From: an uncultured Candidatus Melainabacteria bacterium
Lineage (GTDB): Bacteria; Cyanobacteriota; Vampirovibrionia; Gastranaerophilales; Gastranaerophilaceae
DNA: 64,000 nucleotides
Assembly (NCBI GenBank): GCA_934754655.1
Contig: CAKVIC010000004.1
Span: forward strand, 1-64,000
Direction: 5' to 3'
Part shown: piece by piece, positions 61,655 through 64,000 of the stretch
Layout: each line of letters begins with the position of its first letter
Position numbering within the stretch: the stretch's first letter is position 1
Made by a program: the position numbers and the translations under genes
Notes under the pieces: generated by a model
Told to the model about the DNA's origin: nothing
Databases searched by the model: none
Seen by the model: the letters and a program-made list of their open reading frames with translations, nothing else

Positions 61655-61688
61655 CTTACGAAATTTTCGTTATATCAACGAATAATTG

Positions 61689-64000
61689 TTACATTAATTC
61701 GCCAACAGACTTATAAACAGCCATACGTTTTGCTGCATCTGCTTCAGCTTGTTCATATAACGCTTCAGCGTGTTCAGGGTTTGTTTTAAGTAATGACTTA
61801 TAACGTCCTTCGCTTCTGATAAAGTCTTGATATGCAGCAGTTGGTTCTTTAGCATCCCAGCTGAATGGTTTTTCAGCAGCCGGATTATATCTGTATAGAG
61901 GGAAATAACCGGCATCAACTGCACGTTTTTGTTCTGTTTGAGTTTTTGACATATCAATACCGTGAGCGATACAAGGAGCATAAGCAAAGATGATTGATGG
62001 ACCATCATAAGCTTCAGCTTCTTGGAATGCTTTTAGAGTTTGGTTTCTGTCAGCACCCAATGATACAGAAGCTACATAAACATAACCATAAGACAGGCTC
62101 ATTAAGCCCATGTTTTTCTTATAAGTTGGTTTACCACCTGTAGCAAACTTCGCAACCGCACTGGTTGGAGTTGATTTTGAAGCTTGACCACCTGTATTTG
62201 AATAAACTTCTGTGTCAAGAACTAAGATATTAACGTTTTTGTTCTGTGCAAGAACATGGTCAATACCGCCGTAACCAATATCGTTAGCCCAACCATCACC
62301 ACCGATAATCCAAACAGATTTATCAGTAAAGTAATCTTCAAGTTCTTTAACTTTCTTGATTACATCACAACCACATTCTTTTGCGTATTTTTCAATAACA
62401 ACTTTAGCTTTGTTTTGAGCTTCAATTGCCTCAGGAGTTTTTGAATTATCCCAATGTAACATTGCATTTTGCAACACTTCCTTCAAATCAGCCGGAGCAT
62501 CTTCTTTTGCAAGAATTTTTTCAACATTAGCTTTTAGCAAGTTTCTGTTAGAATCTACAGCCAATCTCATACCAAAACCAAATTCAGCATTATCTTCAAA
62601 TAATGAGTTAGCCCAAGCCGGACCTCTGCCTTCTTTGTTTTTAGTGTAAGGAATTGTTGGGAATGTTCCTGAATAAATTGAAGAACATCCAGTTGCGTTT
62701 GCAACAATTGCATTTTCACCAAACAATTGAGAAACCAATTTAACGTAAGGTGTTTCACCACAACCCGCACAAGCGCCTGAAAATTCAAATAATGGTTTTC
62801 TCAACATTACACCTTTAACAGTTTTTGTTGTGTTTTTACCCATTACGTTATCTGGAGCTTCATCAAAGAATTTTTCGTTAACTTCTTCACAAGCTTCAAC
62901 TTCTTCTTCAATTGTTGACCAAGAAAGAGCCGGTGTTTCAGGTTTTCTTTGATTGATAGGACATTGGTCTAAACAAACACCGCAACCTGTACAATCTTTG
63001 CAATAAACTTGAACTCTAAATTCTTCTCCATTAGCATTTGGTAATGCTTTTACAGTTTTGAAAGATTCAGGAGCATCTTTTAAAGTATCTTGTTCAAATA
63101 ATTTTGTTCTGATTGCTGCGTGTGGACAAGCTGAAGCACAAATACCGCATTGTGCACAAACTTCAGAATTCCAATGCGGAACGCGAGGAGCTATACCACG
63201 TTTTTCTAAACAAGCAGTACCTGTAGGGATAACACCGTCAACGCTCATCGCAGAAACTGGAATATCATCACCTTTTTGTCTCATAGATGGTTCAATAATT
63301 TTCTTAGCAAAATCAGATGCATGTTCAGGAAGTAATTGAACATCATCAACACATCCAACGCCATCTAATGATGCAGGAACTGGAACTTCTTGACAAGCAT
63401 CAATTGCAGCATCAATAAGCGCTAAGTTCATATTAACAACGTCATCGCCTTTTTTCTTAAAGGTTTTCTTAGTCATTTCTTTCATTCCTTCAAGAGCTTG
63501 TTCAAAAGGAATAATTCCAGAAACTTTGAAATATGCAACCATCATTACTGTGTTTGCACCTTTACCTCTTAAACCAGGTTGTTCTTTGATAAGTTTTTCA
63601 GCATCAACATTATAGAATTTGATTTCCTTATCAATAATTGTTTTTTGCATTTCTCTTGTTAAATGAGCAAAAGCTTCATCCTTTGTATAAGGGCTGTTTA
63701 ACAAGAAAGTTCCACCCTCTTTAATGCCTTTTAACAAATCGTATCTGCCAATGTATGCGTGAGCAGAACAAGAAACAAAATCAGGTGCTGTAATCAAATA
63801 TGTTGATTTGATTGGCTTATCACCAAATCTTAAGTGAGAAACTGTAACACCAAATGATTTTTTAGAGTCATACGCAAAGTATGCTTGTGCATCTTTGTTT
63901 GTATATTGTCCAATAATTTTAATTGAGTTTTTGTTAGCACCAACAGTACCGTCAGAACCTAAGCCCCAGAACATACAGTTTGTTGTTCCTTCCGGTTCAG
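61689..64000 (-). CDS. nifJ: Pyruvate:ferredoxin (flavodoxin) oxidoreductase, C-terminal part
   Basis: About 770 aa of a protein that is normally near 1190 aa; the N-terminus lies beyond the window, and the frame runs off the edge (TTNCMFWGLGSDGTVGANKN is internal). It oxidises pyruvate to acetyl-CoA and CO2, reducing ferredoxin, and marks an anaerobic metabolism. Visible are two 4Fe-4S motifs (CAQCGICASACPHAAIR; CKDCTGCGVCLDQCP), the cluster-binding FSGACAGCGETPYVKL and the thiamine-diphosphate motif GGDGWANDIGYGGIDHVL. Confidence 0.96.
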   Translation of the reverse strand, partial: EPEGTTNCMFWGLGSDGTVGANKNSIKIIGQYTNKDAQAYFAYDSKKSFGVTVSHLRFGDKPIKSTYLITAPDFVSCSAHAYIGRYDLLKGIKEGGTFLLNSPYTKDEAFAHLTREMQKTIIDKEIKFYNVDAEKLIKEQPGLRGKGANTVMMVAYFKVSGIIPFEQALEGMKEMTKKTFKKKGDDVVNMNLALIDAAIDACQEVPVPASLDGVGCVDDVQLLPEHASDFAKKIIEPSMRQKGDDIPVSAMSVDGVIPTGTACLEKRGIAPRVPHWNSEVCAQCGICASACPHAAIRTKLFEQDTLKDAPESFKTVKALPNANGEEFRVQVYCKDCTGCGVCLDQCPINQRKPETPALSWSTIEEEVEACEEVNEKFFDEAPDNVMGKNTTKTVKGVMLRKPLFEFSGACAGCGETPYVKLVSQLFGENAIVANATGCSSIYSGTFPTIPYTKNKEGRGPAWANSLFEDNAEFGFGMRLAVDSNRNLLKANVEKILAKEDAPADLKEVLQNAMLHWDNSKTPEAIEAQNKAKVVIEKYAKECGCDVIKKVKELEDYFTDKSVWIIGGDGWANDIGYGGIDHVLAQNKNVNILVLDTEVYSNTGGQASKSTPTSAVAKFATGGKPTYKKNMGLMSLSYGYVYVASVSLGADRNQTLKAFQEAEAYDGPSIIFAYAPCIAHGIDMSKTQTEQKRAVDAGYFPLYRYNPAAEKPFSWDAKEPTAAYQDFIRSEGRYKSLLKTNPEHAEALYEQAEADAAKRMAVYKSVGELM

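Overview
The window looks like the chromosome of a gut, non-photosynthetic member of the Cyanobacteria lineage (Vampirovibrionia/Melainabacteria, order Gastranaerophilales). This is inferred from the sequence alone. It is AT-rich. It carries a TIGR03279/DUF512-type radical SAM protein and a Tic20-like membrane protein, both typical of cyanobacteria. It has a Gram-negative envelope (lpxC, lpxD, fabZ, TolC and HlyD proteins), meso-DAP peptidoglycan (dapB, asd, a MurE with a DNPR motif) and anaerobic pyruvate:ferredoxin oxidoreductase.

Layout. 1-4.5 kb: NarL-type regulator, radical SAM protein with a PadR regulator, and two tagged membrane-associated proteins of unknown function. 4.7-8.9 kb: a 59-aa gene, a Bax-inhibitor-1 protein, rmuC with an OmpR-type regulator, and a ROK sugar kinase. 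8.9-19.7 kb: an 83-aa/DUF177/rpmF/plsX operon, dnaE, a divergent RelA/SpoT-like protein, two plsC paralogues and an orphan histidine kinase. 19.7-27.2 kb: tpiA, a TPR-glycosyltransferase, a marR-emrA/tolC divergon with two tandem palindromes, and gene pair A/B followed by dispersed repeats. 27.2-34 kb: dnaG-rpoD, tRNA-Gly, and a run of unknown, tagged or secreted proteins, one with HExxH and one M48-like with its histidines lost. 34-43.2 kb: xerD, dacB, nitrilase, DUF374 acyltransferase, pncC, ftsI, murE and nagA. 43.2-48.9 kb: an accessory zone with a second, broken A/B locus, an XRE regulator and a surface-glycan cluster. 49-54.4 kb: VWA and unknown proteins, acpP-fabF, and a third broken A/B locus with tandem repeats. 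54.4-61.5 kb: a ten-gene operon reading leftward, dapB-asd-rfaE2-lpxD-lpxC-fabZ-rpiB-rsfS-TPR-tic20-like. 61.7-64 kb: nifJ, cut by the window edge.

The most unusual content is in the accessory parts. (1) Many unrelated proteins share a bipartite N-terminal signature: M-x-I...F, then within about 45 residues a hydrophobic-x-F-[KQG] stretch. It looks like a lineage-specific sorting or processing tag. (2) A convergent gene pair A/B is present three times. A is truncated at the same nucleotide in two copies and joined there to a 68-bp GC-rich hairpin element, while B keeps a constant N-terminus and a diverging C-terminus. (3) A tagged protein has a RelA/SpoT synthetase-like core. (4) One promoter-like arrangement (TTGTAAC, AATTTT, exactly 13 bp, ACTTTATA) occurs before a small gene, before gene A and before a candidate small RNA. 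(5) Several regulatory and core genes have a -10 box exactly 6 bp from ATG, suggesting leaderless mRNAs. All functions are read from motifs; no database search was run.
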